A stretch of DNA of 64,000 bases from assembly GCA_034766995.1 (NCBI GenBank), contig CM068320.1, positions 24,729,851 through 24,793,850 of the forward strand. The letters are read 5' to 3'. Source of the DNA: Acanthacorydalis orientalis. Its lineage: Eukaryota; Arthropoda; Insecta; Megaloptera; Corydalidae. A program made the position numbers and the translations under genes. How positions within the stretch are numbered: the first letter of the stretch is position 1; the number at the start of each line of letters is the position of its first letter. Positions 47,653 through 60,390 of this stretch are shown in pieces. The notes below the pieces were generated by a model. It saw only the letters and a program-made list of their open reading frames with translations. It was not told the origin of the DNA and did no database searches.

Positions 47653-48704
47653 TGATGATATTATATATATATATATACGTACAAAAATATTTGTTTAATA
47701 TGATTATATTTCGATTAGAAAGGGAGAAAGTATCCGTTATTTTACTATAATTTGGTTTTAAATATTTATTGCTGTTCTTTATTATCAATGGTATTCTTTT
47801 ATTGGAACGAAAGTACGATAATATTTGAGGTCAACTAGTTCACAACAAGTTTAATCTAGATTTCAATATTTTAAGTGAATATAATACCATTTAATTTTGA
47901 TTTAATCTATAAAAATATATCATTTTTTGTTTATTATGTACTGTTAAATATCTGAAGACAGTATTTGATAATTTTTTCATTAAAGTAGTAACTCTAAATC
48001 TGTTTCCATTAAAACATTTTTCATTTGTTGAAATTTTCGAATATTCATTTCGAATGGAAAATGATCTGATAAAACATTTGTTTTCAACTGGTGGATGAAT
48101 GTGAATAAATGTCTTTTTTTAACCGAAACAGAATATGAAATTATTCCGTTGCATATTAATGACCTATAATTACGTATCGCTGAATGAAAAATTAAAAACG
48201 ACTTTTGACAGAGACATCGTACAAATGGGTAAAATTTTAATTTGAAATGCTTCATTTTTTGTAATATTAGTAATCAGTGCAATTACTTTAAAGAAACTAT
48301 TTTTTATTTTTGTTTTAAAAAAAATAATTATAGTTTCAGTTGGTAAGCAATGTTAATTTATTTTAAGCTTGATTTCATCATATCTTTTATTAATGACATT
48401 TTCTTAAAATGTTGGGATTTGAATAAGTGTTCAATATGTGGTTATTTGGATGACTGAAGGAGCTGCCCCTTCTTTCTCTTAATAAACGTGCATATCATTT
48501 GTATATATATATATATATATATATACCTAAATGCATGTATATTGCTTTGTGTGTCCAATATAGAATATGGAAGTTGTGTTTATGGAAAACATTGGATAAT
48601 CAGAGGTTTGTTTGAATAGTATTCTTCACACTTCAGATATTGCTTTAATTAAGTAAAATGTATGCATATATGAATCATAGTTACAAATATACTTACATAT
48701 AATT

Positions 48705-48748
<44 letters not shown>

Positions 48749-48936
48749 ATATATATATATATATACATAAACTAAAATACACGAATATGTGATTCATACT
48801 TTAAAGATGTTAACCACATGTGACATATAATATAAAAAAATAGTATCTTCGCACTAACTTATGTTTATGTAAGGAATATACATACACACATACATACACA
48901 CACACACACACACATATATATATGTATATATATATA
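47653..48936. other. No gene seen
   Basis: AT-rich DNA with microsatellites at 48503, 48709 and 48885. The minus-strand frame at 47980-48255 has no recognised motif. Confidence 0.55.
48709..48768. repeat. (TA)n
   Basis: Two TA blocks joined by TGTG. Confidence 0.9.
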
Positions 48937-48938
48937 TA
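48885..48938. repeat. (CA)n(TA)n
   Basis: Ends exactly at the Tc1/mariner-like element. Confidence 0.9.
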
Positions 48939-49680
48939 CAGGGTTTTCCAATAAGGACGCACTTTTTAAATATGAAATAAAACACAGAATTTGCGCTGAA
49001 ATTTCAAGTTTTTTTTATTATAAATAATAGTCGGGGATATTCCATTTACAAATGAAAAGTAATATCGTGTAAGTGACCGCCGCGTGCTTTTTCACAAATA
49101 AACATTTGCTTGTTAAAATGTTAAATAACATCTCTATACAACTGGAGCTCTATCTCACCAATTCTTCTTCGGATTTCATCTTTTGGGTCGGAAATTGTTT
49201 TAAGATTATTGGCGTACACCTGTCCTTTAACGTGATCACAAAGAAAGTAATTCAACGGTGTTAAATCGTAGGATCTAACTAATGTCTCCATTTCTAGAAA
49301 TGAAGCGAACCAGAAATTTCATCCTCAATAAATTATTTGTATCGTCAGCTGTGTGACTTTTTGCATCATTCTGTTCGAACTGTATATCCTCCAGATCAAT
49401 ATCATCTAATTCTGTCCACAAAAGAAGTGGTTATCATTTTTTGGTACCTTTCTCCATTCACAGAAATCGTTTTACCAGCCTGATTCTCAAAAAAGTAAGG
49501 ACCAATGGTTCCACCGGACTAAAGTTCGCACCAAACAGTTACTCTTTCTGTATGCAGTGGCTTCTCAACAATCACTCACGGATTTAATTCACCCCAGATT
49601 TGGCAATTTCTTTGTTAACGTAGCCAGAGAGTTCGAAATGAGGTTCATCGCTAAAGATGACTTTTTCGTCATTTTTAAAA
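48939..49680 (-). mobile_element. Tc1/mariner-superfamily element, 3' half
   Basis: The terminal end CAGGGTTTTCCAATAAGGAC lies at 48939 next to TA. The minus strand, with stops and frameshifts, reads NDEKVIFSDEPHFELSGYVN (first catalytic Asp), GPYFFENQAG-like, ELDDIDLEDIQFEQNDAKSH (second Asp), a broken SYDLTPLNYFLCDHVK (third Asp), then DEIRRRIGEIELQLYRDVI and KARGGHLHDITFHL near the C-terminus. The N-terminal DNA-binding half and the other end are missing beyond about 49680. Confidence 0.85.
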
Positions 49681-52303
49681 TAAACTTTTTAAATTAAAAT
49701 TTTAGAATAAACTTATTTAAATAATTTATGTTGAATGATTGATTGATTGATTGATTATTTGGAGATGAAGGGCACGTTCGAAAAGTATGGACATTAGCAC
49801 CTGAAAAACAATTTACGTGCATTTGTGTTCTATAGAGAATATACGAGTACAAACTTAATGTTTTAAATACTGAAATCCGTTGGTTTCAAGTAAATAAGAA
49901 TATGTTTAAAATAAAAGCTTACTGATATTTTTTAAATAGGTGTGAATTTATATTTTTATTTAAAAGTTACATTATACCGAAATCACACATTATTAACATA
50001 ATTAAATTTACTATTTTCCATATATAAATAGAATCTCTGTGTCGCTTTCTCTCTCTCTCTATACATATATACGTTTAATTAAATTAATTTAATTAAACAA
50101 AATTTTTTGTGTAATTATGTTTGCGTAACAGTTAAATAATTATTACATTACATTGAAATCGATGTATAAAATTGTATATAAGAATGTTTATATTGGTTTT
50201 GGAGTAATATAAGATTAGCAAGAAGTTATATATATATATATATATATTTTTTGAAAAGAAAATATTCAGTGTATAGTTTCTTAACAAATATTTCTTATTA
50301 CAAAATTATTATTGTTATCGAAATAGATATTAAAACACAAATGAATGTACGTTATGTAAAATACCCTAAGGTATATTTCGAAGGTAAATATAACTGAAAT
50401 ATAAATTTCAATTAAAGCAAAATTCTCAATAGAAACATTTGAATTCAGATCTACTTATCGACAGTGATGATTATAGACATGAAGCAAAGTTTTAAATGCG
50501 TATTATTGTGTTGGTATGATTAATTTTATGTGCATGAGTGAATTTTAATTACAAACATAACAGTGATGTACATGAAATAAATAAGACATAAAATATTTCT
50601 TACAATATAAACATACTTTTACAATAATTACTACTTTCACTTTAATTTTATCATTTATGTATTTTTAAACTAGAGAATTTCAGTAATAGAGCAAATGATG
50701 TATTTAAAAATATTTCTGAGCTTGAATAAGTAACTTTCCATTTTTTTTTTGACTGAAGCATTTTTTTTGTGATATATATATATATGTAATTTAATTGTAT
50801 TATGAAATAATTCACTATAGAAAAAAATTCAAATGTATATTAGTTATAAAAAAAGCAATAACATTATCATTCATCAATAAAAAAACCATTATATTATCTT
50901 AAGCAGCAAGTTCAACTGTTACAAATTAGTGGTAAATATTATGTTAAACCGCCATAAGCACATATGTAAATATTGTGAATATATGAATTTTAGTCTCGAC
51001 CGCAAAAAATCTAGTTTACGTACAAATGTATATCTCTCATTCACGCTCCTTCCCCTTACTGCGAACATATTTTATTATGGATTATTTTGATATTACATTT
51101 CAGAGAAAATTTTATGTATATTTGTTTTTGAGCAAAAAGTGCGGTTTAATTTGTGACTCTGTTGCAAATTGTAGTTTTATATATATACGTTAAGTTTGTT
51201 AAATGAACTGGTGAAATATATTTCTTTTCATTATTTATTTTTATACATGAAAAAAATAGTTGTTAATAAGTTTTTGTTTTACCTTATTATTTTACATATC
51301 AGTATACACATGTGAGTACTCATCTAATTACACTCATACACACACATATATACATACATATATGAATACATATGTATATATATATATATATATGTATACA
51401 TGCATATAAAAGAAATAAAAATCAAATTTGTGTTCATAAAAGAAAACTACACAAAAAGTGGCATGTTTTGCAAACTTCATGATTGGGCTTTGTGTGCACG
51501 CTTTTTATAATTTTTTTTGTGGGTGTTGATGCGGGTAAAAATATTACAGTAAGATTCATGTGTGGTTCAATAACGGAACGTAAAGGTTGAACACATTTTG
51601 AAATAAATGGACTTGTACAGGTTTCTAAAATATAGTACTAATAAACGAATTCCAAAATGTATGCCGCTTTATACTACAGTTTCGCATAATATAATCGCAA
51701 TAGTTACACAAATTAAAAATTGTCTGTTTCCGTACGAATCGCAAATAATTTTTTCATAATCTGACAACGAGGAGAGCATTTTTAAGTGGCAGTCATTGCG
51801 ACATCAGTACATCATGTAGATGGTTATATATGCATGATGTTATTTCCTACTCAGCGGTTGATTTTCGTCGACATTGTGACAATATTTTAAATTCGTTTCC
51901 AATATGTTGTACTTTTACAATATTAAAATTGAATTTGAAATATTAAAACCATCAATAGTTATATATTGATTAAATTTTTTTATTAGTATATTTTCAGTGT
52001 CATTTTTTTATAATGAACGGCTATTGTTTTATGTAAACAGAACTATCATCCAAAAGAGTGTTGTATTGTCTTATAAAAACATTATATTAAGAATTATGAA
52101 CTTATGTTTAATTTGTAACATAAATTAATACATATGAAGCCTTTAATAATTTAATATATTATTAATTATAAACATCAAAAATTTTTAATCAGAGTGAATA
52201 ATGACCATGGAAAGATATAAATAATAAAACATATTTAAATGATTTTAACATATTACAAGTTAAATATATTTTATTCATTAAAATTTTAAAAAATTCTGTT
52301 GTA
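49681..52303. other. No gene seen
   Basis: AT-rich DNA; (TGAT)n near 49735-49755, a (TC)n tract near 50046, (TA)n at 50226 and a compound tract at 51333. No coding block recognised. Confidence 0.6.
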
Positions 52304-52866
52304 CTAGTTTGGTAGGAAAATAATTGCGGTTTTTGTTTCCTGAATTCTAACCTTATTTGTGTCATTTCATCGTATTCATATTAATATCATTTTAAAGTCC
52401 ATCTTTCCGTCTGTATTTTGATAACATCGACTTTAGTTATATTATTAATTTTAGTTAAAATTGAGTTATTGAATTAAAGATGGAAAAGAGGCAAATAAGA
52501 GCATTTTTTGTAAGAGTTGAAAGTGGGTGAAAAAGCAGCAGAAATTGCTCCTAAATTAAACAATGCTTTTGGTGTGGGTACTGTTAAGGAATATACGGTG
52601 CAATTGTGATTTCAATAATTTCGTTCTGGGGACGAGAGTCTTGAAGATAAAGAAGGTCATAGGTGTCCTTCTTTAGTTTATAACGACCAACTGAAGGCGT
52701 TAGTTAAATCGTAATCACGAACAATACTTTAAGAGCTTTGCACAAAAGTTAAGCGTTAGTTATCCAAGAGTTCTGGACCACTTAAAACAGCTATAAAAAT
52801 CAAAAAAGTGAAAAATGTTTATGAAATGAAAGGTCATAAATCGCAATTATTTTTCTACCAACCTTA
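52304..52866 (+). mobile_element. Internally deleted mariner, family 2, copy F
   Basis: Ends CTAGTTTGGTAGGAAAATAA and the complement of TAAGGTTGGTAGAAAAATAA; TA duplications at 52302-52303 and 52867-52868. 563 bp. Decayed N-terminal half on the plus strand from 52480 (MEKRQIRAFF, then KSAGEKAAEIAPKLNNAFGVG-like, RSGDESLEDKEG, DQLKALVKS, SYPRVLDHLKQL). The catalytic domain is absent. Sister to copies D and E. Confidence 0.9.
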
Positions 52867-53544
52867 TATTTGTACAATACCTTTTTTTTTAAAAAAAATA
52901 TGAATAATATTAAAAAAATGTAAATACTAAGAATATATAATGTATTATACTTTTCGACATTTTTCATTAAATTTCATAATTAGAGTAAAATCAAAAAACG
53001 CTTAATAATTTTTAACTTATTCATTTTTACCTAAATGGAAGAAAAATTTGCTTGAATGAAACATAGAGTTAAATCTACTGGTTCACAGATGAAGAGCTGA
53101 ATTTAAGCACTGATACTTTATAGATTTTTTCCTTGTTTTAATTCTGGTAACAATTGTATCAGAGATCCATTAAACAGATGTTAATATTACCATCAATTTA
53201 ATTTATAATAGAGAATAATAGTTAAGTTAAACTATCACGTGACATATTTTTCAAACTGTTTCAAAGAAATTTATTCTAGAGATTTTCAGTTGTATCTTAA
53301 ATCTGATTATATAATATTATCATAAAAGATCACAATATATTTGTTTATGTTTTGTACGATATGTGAATAGGCATTATTCGATTTTTTTTTAACAAATGCA
53401 AAAATAATTCAACTCTAGGTTTGTTTAATAATTAGTTAAGCATTATCTCAATTTTTAATTTTTATATATCGAATCAAAATATTTTATCTACTTGTAGTAA
53501 ATATTTTCAAAATGAAATTGATGATTTTTTTAACCATGTTACAC

Positions 53545-53585
<41 letters not shown>

Positions 53586-53869
53586 GTAGCATTTTATTTC
53601 AATGACTACTCAACACAAAAAGGTTATTAAAATATATTATGGCACATTAATTTAATTTTTTATATCATTTTTAAAAATAATTAATAAACAATAATATAAT
53701 TGTATATTTTATACTAAAATAATGAATTGTTATAATTAGCATTAAAGTGTTGTATAAAATTAATTATAATAAAACATGAAATATTAATAATACATTCATA
53801 AAGAAATATTAATCCTATGGGAATAGGCGTGTTGTGTATATTTTCCATTTTTGATGTTTTATTTATTTT

Positions 53870-53904
<35 letters not shown>

Positions 53905-54852
53905 CAGGTATCGGATAGTTTAAAGTAGAAGAGGAATTATATTGCATTGAGGAGAAGAGGATGCTCTTTATTATTTATAGTTAAAGTAGACGTTATTACA
54001 CTATTTATTACATTTTGCTTGATGAAGTACTTTCTAGAAATGATCTTCTTTTATAACAATAACTTTTCTGAACATTTGTTGTGTCTGACTACTGATATTT
54101 CAAATAAGAAATAGAGTGTTTGTATGTGTATATATGGAAATGAATGTATTAAGAATATTATAAATATAAAATATGAATATTGATGAAATGAATAGACGAT
54201 GAAAATTAAATTCCATATCTTAATAAAATTAAAAATGAACGATCTACTTAAGAGTCAAATTTAATACTGAAACTATATTCATTGAACAATTTCAATTCTC
54301 GAACTAATGTTGAAATGATTATCGAAAGCGTGAGAGGTTTGTAGGACAAATTGGATCGATTCCTGACTTATGTGTAATGAGTATAATGAATTAAAATATA
54401 TGAAACTAATATAAAAGTATCATACTATAATATTGTACATACAACTATACAAAACTGATCGATTTCTCATTGTTCGAGTTTAATCTATAAAGTTTTTGTC
54501 GAATTAGTAACATTCGAATGAATGTTTTTGCTCGGACTATTTTCTTTTAAATTATCGCACGTACGCAATTTAGTTAAGTTTCCGGTTATTTGTTTTAATG
54601 ATACTTTTATAACTTATTTAGAAACTACTTTTTTCTAGTTTTAGATATTTATCGAACTATAGTTATACACGTTTTATTTTTGTTCGTTCTTGAAATGATT
54701 CAACATGATGACAATTTATAAAAAAAATATTAATTAATTTAAAAAGTGAGGATGATTTGTCTGTCGATTTGTATCATAATTTTCTATAAATTAATAGAGT
54801 CACATAAATTTGTAACTGCAATAGTACTAATTGCAAAGATTATCAACTTCTA
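52867..54852. other. No gene seen
   Basis: AT-rich DNA with (TA)n at 53556 and 53872. Confidence 0.6.
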
Positions 54853-55778
54853 TTAACCCTTTAAAGCTGGGCGTAGATCTAGGAAGATATTGATGTTTTG
54901 CAAAGAAACTATGGCCTTAGAGTATTATCTTTGGATGATATACTTAAAGGGAACTAATCTCTTTCTAATGAAACTGACTTTATAACTATTTCTTTCATTA
55001 AAAAAAATACGGCCATCCAAAAATCAGAAAAATCGCGTTTTTTTTTCTTAAATGGAAACCTGTAAAAATTGTGTACTTGAGAATTGGGTTGAATAATATT
55101 TTTTTAAAAAAGTTCATCATTAGAAGAAAGCATATAAAAAAGTTTGAGACTACGTTCTTTATGTGCATCGCAAAAAAAAATATTAAAATTCTGTTGGCAG
55201 CGATATTTTTTGATTCATTGATTGATTTTGATTCATATTGGTATGTTAGTTTTTTCTTGTCTAAAAAAAAGATAAATAAAACTGATCGGTAACAGCCGAA
55301 CAACACTAATTATGACTATCTAAAAAATTCATGTTCTACATTTTCCAGTAAAAATATCGTCAGATCATGGCCAATGAGCACAATGTGTGGTTTGTAAAGC
55401 AAATGGAAGAGAATGATGTCTATGTATAAGGTGTAACTGATTTGAAACCGTTTTGTTAACACTTGATTGTTTCAAAATTTTTCACACTCAACAGTAATAT
55501 TATTTCTGAAACTTTTCAACTGTAATCAATTTTTTTACTTCCAATTATATGATTCCAATCAAGAGATGTATGTTTCCCAAATTATTACCAATGATTTTCC
55601 ACGATATTTCAGATAGATGTGAAATTTCTAATGGCTAATTTGAATTAACATATTTTTTCTTGAAACCGACAAAGTAGCAATTTTATTTTGTGTATCATAT
55701 AAGAATCTCTACTTAATCGAAAAATATTTGTTAAAAATTTTTAGCACCCTTCACTCCTCCCCAGATTTAAAGAGTTAA
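54853..55778 (+). mobile_element. piggyBac-type deletion derivative, copy 2 of the CTTTGAAGC family
   Basis: TTAA at 54853-54856 and 55775-55778; ends CCCTTTAAAGCTGGGCG and the complement of CTCTTTAAATCTGGGGAGG. 918 bp, aligning with 45276-45930 but with an extra internal stretch of about 250 bp (roughly 55200-55450) that codes part of a piggyBac C-terminus. Longer and better preserved than copy 1. Confidence 0.85.
55339..55497 (+). pseudogene. piggyBac C-terminal cysteine-rich domain fragment
   Basis: One frame, broken only by stops, reads HFPVKISSDHGQ, AQCVVCKANGRE, CLCIRCN, then LDCFKIFHTQQ and a stop at 55495-55497. This is the end of a piggyBac transposase: the HFPxKI linker followed by the CxxC...CxCxxC...CFKIxH zinc-binding domain. 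Stops fall after GQ, RE and CN. The catalytic core is missing. Confidence 0.85.
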
Positions 55779-57678
55779 TTGAATTATGTATGAATTACAT
55801 GTATTTATTTTTTGAGTCGAGTAAAATTCAAAATAAATTGAAATTTCTTTAAATATAATTGGTTTATATGTAATATATTTTGCATTCTCTATATATGTCT
55901 TTAAATCTGTTCATAAGTGAATAAATTTTAATTTTATACTGTGTATGATCTTAGATTTATAAAAAAAGGGATAACGATTTGTCCGATTTCAATTTATGCG
56001 AATGAAACAAAAATTTCTTATTTGGAATTTATGCGAGGTAAACAATGCCAGATATGATACAATAGAAAATTGTTTCTGTTACCGAGATAATTTTTTTTAC
56101 ATTTTATGTTTTTACATAATCAGTACCAAAATTGATATTCTGTCTCATATAGAGTTAATTATGTTTTATTTCCATGTGCAAAAAAAAATGTTTTCTATTT
56201 CTTATCGGTACAATTTTTAAATGTAAACACTTCTTTTATACATAAACATATATACAAAGATGTCAGAAAATCATAAGTTGGAAATTTAAATTTTAGTGTA
56301 GAGGGAAAAAATGAAAAGGTAAAAATTTGCATTTTAGAATTTTGAAAATTTTTAAGAGTAAATCTTAGAATACATTTTTTCATAAATTTTGAGTTATATA
56401 CATGCTTTTTTAAAAAATAATTACAATGTTCATTTGTATAAAACGTATCAATTTATTGCAGTTATAGGATCGTTCAGATCTGTCAGTTAAAATAATACAC
56501 CCACAAACTTATGTTTTGCTTTGAAAACTTATTAAAAAATCGAATTAGTATCATGAAAGGATCATTTAACGGGTTCAAAAATTACGAACAGCTATACGAT
56601 AAGAAATACTGTATAACTGGCATTGTGCCATGGCACTGTCCTGAACGAACATAATGTCTGCTCCAACACACAAAAATAGTGACTCTACGATAACATTTAT
56701 TATAAATGGTAGATATAATTTTGAATGCTGTCAAGTGTATATTACAGTTTTATAAAAAAAATATTTTACAGTGTCTAGACGTCGTATTGCATAAATCAAT
56801 TAAATATTAATAAAATTATATTAATGCCATATAATAAATATAATTATTAATACCATAAATTATAACAAAATTATTAAAAATTAAAAAAAATTAAATTTTT
56901 TTATCTTGTTTGTGGTATAAAATAATAATTATAAAATTTAATCTTCTTATACTTCTAATAACAAAATAATTGAAGTTAATTGGGTTAGTAATTTATTAAT
57001 GTTCATTTATTTAATAATTATAGTAAATTATTTTATATAAGACGTTTTGATTTTAAGACATCATTATTTCTATACTCGACTTGATTCTTTTTACAAGAAA
57101 TTTTATATAAACGCAGAGCTTTTGTAAACGTTTTTGCTTCTTCATGTTATGTAGGAATTTTCCTGCAATATTTAAAAACAAAAATGTTAATAATAATTTA
57201 TTTTACGTTATTTTACATATACAGTCCTTTATATTTATTCAAAAAATAGATTTTTAATGCAGTGAACGTATTTTCATTTTTCATCATTGTTCATATAAAT
57301 TATAACAGTTCATTACATAATACATAATTAAAGTTTTTATCGAAATACTTATTTTATATATTTTAATTAAATTAAAATGGAATTTTTTGAAGAAAGTTAA
57401 TAACTGACTAAAAGAATGTTCTTCACGTGTACTTCAATAATTAGTATAAAAATAATAAAGTGTAAACCACATTCACCTTCAGAAACCAAGAAAATTAGTT
57501 GCGTATATTTTTAAGACATGCTTTTGAGAAAGTTAATGGCAGAAGTAATTATTCATTCATGAGCATACTTGATACGTTTGATTAATTATCTGTAACTCTA
57601 GAATTGTGCTTGTTTATCGAATACACAAATAATAGACTGCCATGAAATCGCATGTTAATATTTTTAATGAGTGAGAAT
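55779..57678. other. No gene seen
   Basis: AT-rich DNA. The frames at 55996-56383 carry no recognised motif. Confidence 0.55.
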
Positions 57679-57706
57679 TATATATATATATATATCTATC
57701 TATCTA

Positions 57707-57753
<47 letters not shown>
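57679..57753. repeat. (TA)n(TATC)n(TA)n
   Basis: Adjoins the left direct repeat of mariner C. Confidence 0.95.
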
Positions 57754-57757
<4 letters not shown>

Positions 57758-57864
57758 TTATTATAACTAAATTCCTTTAATTTTCAGATACAATTTAAAT
57801 TTGATTAACAGGTGTAGGTTAATTTGAAATCTTAATGTATGTTTTATAAAATTTAAGTAAAACA
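57752..57864 (+). repeat. Direct repeat, left copy, abutting mariner C
   Basis: About 113 bp, from AAATTTATTATAACTAAATT to TTTAAGTAAAACA. It recurs right of the element at about 59148-59260 with roughly ten differences by eye. The shared core includes ATTTAAATTTGATTAACAG and TTTGAAATCTTAATGTATG. Confidence 0.85.
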
Positions 57865-59139
57865 TTAGGTTGGTGCAAAAATAATTGCGATTTTTATCAT
57901 TTTAACTTTGGCCCCGATTTTTCTAGTTACCGTTACTTTTTGTTGTAGTCATGTGATATCATTGTAAATAATAAAATTAGCACTACTGATTTCAGTTCAT
58001 GTCTATTGTTTTCATTTTTTAGTATTGTGGAATATAACCTCTTAAATTAGTCATGAAAAAAAGCAAAATTCGCTCAGTTTTGATGTATGAGTTTAAATTG
58101 GGACGTAAAGCAACAGAAACTGTTTGAAATATCAAATTTGTTTTTGGCGAAGAGTCAGTTAGTGAACGGACAGCTTAATACTGATTTTCAAAAATTTCGT
58201 AATGGAAACGAAAGCTTTGATGATGATGAGGCATGTCCTTCAGGTATAGACAATATTGATTTAAGAACCATTATTGAAGCGGACCCACGTAAAACAACTC
58301 GAGAGTTAGTAGAACTCAATATTGACCATTCAACAGTTGTTCGACTTTTGAGCCTAATTGAAAAAACAAAAGCTGGATAAATGGGTGTCATGCGAACAAA
58401 ACGAAGGTCGAGCAATTCGGCGATAAGATGTCTGCTCTACGCTTCTTTTGCGTAACAAAAATTATCTCTTTTTTAATCGCATTGTCACATGTGATGAAAA
58501 GTGGATGCTTTACAACAATCGGAAATGTTCGTCAAAATGGATAGACTGAGAAGAAGCATCAAAACAGTTTCCTAAACCGAGTTTGATGAAAGGATGATTA
58601 CGATCAGTATTTGGTGGTTGGCAAGTGGAATCATTCACCACAACTTCTTAAATTCTGGTGAAACAATAACAGCAGAAAAATATTATCAAGAAATTGAAAA
58701 AATGCATGAGAAGTTGCATCGTTTACGGTCAGTATTAGTCAATCGAAGAGGACCAATTCTTCTTTATGACAACGTCCGATAACACGTCTCATAAATGACT
58801 TTAAAAAAATTAAATGAACTGGGTTATGAAACCTAGCCTCACCCGCCTCATTCTCCGGACCTGTCTCCGACAGATTATCATGTTTTTAAAACATTTGAGT
58901 AGTTTCCCACGAGAGAAGGTTTTCAAAGATCAAGCATCAGTTCAAAGCACTTTCGATGAGTTCATCAATTCCAGGACTCCAGAATTCTATTTTGTAGGAA
59001 TAATCCAACTTTTTTCTCGTTGGGATAAATGTGTGTAGGTCAATGGTATTTATTTTGATTAATAAATATGATTTTTAACTGATATGTGGGTCTTTATACT
59101 CAATACGTAAAAAACGCAATTATTTTTGCACCATCCTTA
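57865..59139 (+). mobile_element. mariner element C (cecropia-subfamily type), full length
   Basis: Left end TTAGGTTGGTGCAAAAATAA; right end complement TAAGGATGGTGCAAAAATAA. 1275 bp. TA follows on the right (59140-59141), but the left neighbour is CA, probably a mutated TA. It is bordered on both sides by direct copies of a 113-bp unit. Confidence 0.93.
58053..59038 (+). pseudogene. mariner transposase pseudogene C
   Basis: The best preserved of the three. It starts MKKSKIRSVLMYEFKLGRKA in frame, then a stop in the TARN region. Further on: IEADPRKTTRELVELNIDHS (HTH), VTCDEKWMLYNN (first catalytic Asp), WWLASGIIHHNFLNSGETIT, KYYQEIEKMHEKLHRLRS, LLYDNVR (second Asp), PHSPDLSPTDYH (third Asp), DEFINSRTPEFYFVG and WDKCV near the end. 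All three aspartates are present, but stops and frameshifts kill it. Antisense frames here are shadows. Confidence 0.92.
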
Positions 59140-59147
59140 TATAAATA

Positions 59148-59260
59148 TATAAATTTATTATAACTTAGTTCTCTAATTTTTAGGTATAATTTAAATTTGA
59201 TTAACAGATGTAGGGTAATTTGAAATCTTAATGTATGTTTTATAATTTTTAAGTAAAATA
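59148..59260 (+). repeat. Direct repeat, right copy, abutting mariner C
   Basis: Copy of 57752-57864 beginning eight bases after the mariner end. In this copy the insertion-site equivalent is intact (AAAATATTAATAATA), showing that the element lies at the end of the left unit. Confidence 0.85.
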
Positions 59261-59395
59261 TTAATAATATATTTTCCTATAACAAAGTAAAAATTGTTAT
59301 AATTGAAACATAAATCTAGTCTAAATTAAATTTCTTAATTCGTTTAATTTAAACTATACGTAATTTATTATGTATAAATTTTAGTTAATTATTAT

Positions 59396-59399
59396 ATAC

Positions 59400-59465
<66 letters not shown>

Positions 59466-59525
59466 GTACATATATATATATATACATGTACATATATATG
59501 TTTTTATATGTACATATATATGTTT

Positions 59526-59569
<44 letters not shown>

Positions 59570-59577
59570 ACATATAT
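59396..59577. repeat. Long interrupted (TA)n with TGTACATA units
   Basis: The longest microsatellite field in the window, including two copies of ACATATATATGTTTTTATATG. Confidence 0.95.
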
Positions 59578-59775
59578 GTAATTTAGTTTATAAAAAGGTT
59601 ATATTACGAAATTGACACATTAGATATATCGAACATGTACTACTGACATAAAAACAATGATACATGATTGTATTTATCGGAAGAATATTTCTCCTTGTGG
59701 ACAAATATATCATTCGTCTATAGCTTCTGTGACATCGATTCTTGTTTTGTTTAGTATTATATGTTCGTTGATATA

Positions 59776-59799
59776 TGTATATGTATGTATGTATGTATA

Positions 59800-59847
<48 letters not shown>
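59776..59847. repeat. (TATG)n(TA)n
   Basis: Source of the YIYI frames at 59588-59893. Confidence 0.95.
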
Positions 59848-59852
<5 letters not shown>

Positions 59853-59986
59853 TGTGGCACGTGTGTATAAAATTAAAATTCTATATCGTATGAAATTTAG
59901 ACACAAACATATTTTATAACCATTGCATTATAGTTTTATATTATATATAACATATATAAACTATTTTTATCGAAAGTATCACTAGT

Positions 59987-60390
59987 CAGGGCCAGATTTA
60001 CACTAGCTACCACCCTTGGACTACCAATAAAATGTCGCCCCCCCACACAAATTTTGTCCAAATGAATTAAGAGAAAAAGCGTGACTGTTGGTAATTTGAG
60101 AACATTTCAACAGAAAAAAATTTAATGAACATTTCAGCATTTGTAAAATTTTCCATTAATTTAATTTATTTAAAAAAGGCGAGTTATGAAGTTCTGTTAT
60201 ATCAATTTTAAAAACAAAATTTGAACTGTAAAATTTTTTAGATTTAATTTTTGATTTTACAATTGAGCTACATGGAAATCTAAATTATGACTGAAACTAA
60301 AATTTACAGCTTTTCAAAGTTTGTCATCCATAAAAATTTTCCGCTCTGAGCAGTGGCCCATGTTACCCCTATCTAAATCCTACGCTACTG
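59987..60390. mobile_element. Short hAT derivative related to the 7.4-kb element
   Basis: Ends CAGGGCCAGATTTACAC and the complement CAGTAGCGTAGGATTTAG. It shares with 7402-8033 the stretches GGACTACCAATAAA, the C-run before AATTTTGTCCAAAT, AATTAAGAGAAA, GTGACTGTTGGT and, near the other end, GCAGTGGCCCATGTT. 404 bp, with the transposase part removed. Flanking octamers do not match. Confidence 0.75.

Noticed and set aside
58188..58415. Minus-strand frame over mariner C
   Set aside because: Antisense shadow of the plus-strand transposase; the same goes for 2487-2714 and 24223-24423.
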